A DNA stretch of 6,887 bases from Bulleidia sp. (lineage in GTDB: Bacteria; Bacillota_I; Bacilli_A; Erysipelotrichales; Erysipelotrichaceae), in the NCBI GenBank assembly GCA_016293365.1, contig JAEDEK010000099.1, positions 1 through 6,887 of the forward strand, written 5' to 3'. Shown piece after piece: positions 6,803-6,887 of this stretch (position 1 is the first letter of the stretch; each line of letters begins with the position of its first letter). The position numbers and the translations under genes were made by a program. Below the pieces are notes generated by a model that saw nothing but the letters and a program-made list of their open reading frames with translations, was not told where the DNA came from and did no database searches.

Positions 6803-6831
6803 ATTTTACCTGTTTTACACATGAATTTCCA
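6803..6831 (-). promoter_or_regulatory. Probable sigma-A promoter of the lipoprotein gene
   Basis: The minus strand has -10 TAAAAT (6803-6808), a 17-base spacer and a modest -35 TGGAAA (6826-6831, 4 of 6). A/T-rich DNA lies just upstream (6841-6860) and could act as an UP element. Transcription would start near 6796 with a leader of about 40 bases, too short for a known purine riboswitch aptamer. The spacer carries GTGTAAAACAGG next to the -10, a variant of the block in the two other promoters of this window. Confidence 0.65.
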
Positions 6832-6834
6832 TGT
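6819..6834. repeat. Inverted repeat across the -35 region of the lipoprotein promoter (candidate operator)
   Basis: ACATG-N6-CATGT: two perfect 5-base arms (6819-6823 and 6830-6834) with a 6-base A/T-rich centre, overlapping the proposed -35 hexamer. The position suits a repressor operator, but no regulator is encoded here that would obviously bind it. It may be chance. Confidence 0.35.
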
Positions 6835-6887
6835 CATTACATTTAATTCCTTTTAAATTCACATTATCTTCGCCCATGTTCTATGAA
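6835..6887. other. Right-edge non-coding stretch upstream of the lipoprotein promoter
   Basis: A/T-rich DNA beyond the proposed promoter. It contains a perfect 6-base inverted repeat with a 6-base spacer (ATTTAA at 6841-6846, TTAAAT at 6853-6858). No coding start, stop-associated terminator or RNA structure is recognisable before the window ends. Confidence 0.4.

Noticed and set aside
6814..6842. Possible divergent promoter on the plus strand (TTTACA, 17 bases, TTACAT)
   Set aside because: The -10 matches consensus at only 3 of 6 positions, and no downstream plus-strand gene is visible.

Overview
The window carries six genes, all read from the minus strand, from a low-to-mid GC Gram-positive (Firmicutes-type) bacterium. 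The lineage is inferred from strong AGGAGG-type ribosome sites, a lipobox lipoprotein as the solute-binding component, A/T-rich sigma-A promoters and a CarD-family regulator. The protein style would fit Erysipelotrichia or a related gut lineage, but that is a guess. No mobile element, RNA gene, CRISPR array or long non-coding stretch is visible. The longest gap without a gene is the 132 bases at the right edge.

Reading with transcription, from the right: (1) a BMP/PnrA-family nucleoside-binding lipoprotein (5604-6755), with its own promoter and a strong terminator just after its stop. (2) A three-gene ABC transporter operon with its own promoter: a double-domain ATPase (3943-5487) and two membrane permeases (2834-3946 and 1896-2837). 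Both junctions are 4-base ATGA overlaps, so the three are translationally coupled. Together, (1) and (2) form a complete nucleoside importer of the BmpA-NupABC (Lactococcus) / NupNOPQ (Bacillus) type. The lipoprotein captures the nucleoside outside, the two permeases form the channel and the ATPase powers it.

(3) After a hairpin with a modest T tract comes an RlmI-like 23S rRNA cytosine methyltransferase with a PUA domain (631-1842). (4) After that, without a terminator but with a fresh promoter, comes a CarD-family RNA polymerase-binding regulator (74-571, GTG start), closed by a good terminator at the left edge.

The gene content is ordinary. The most interesting non-coding signal is that the three recognisable promoters (before the lipoprotein, the ATPase and the CarD gene) share a near-identical block, GTG(A/T)AAA-(1-2 nt)-GGTAAAAT, that reaches well beyond the -10 hexamer. 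The lipoprotein promoter also has an inverted repeat over its -35 region that could be an operator. I see no evidence for a new multi-gene system here.
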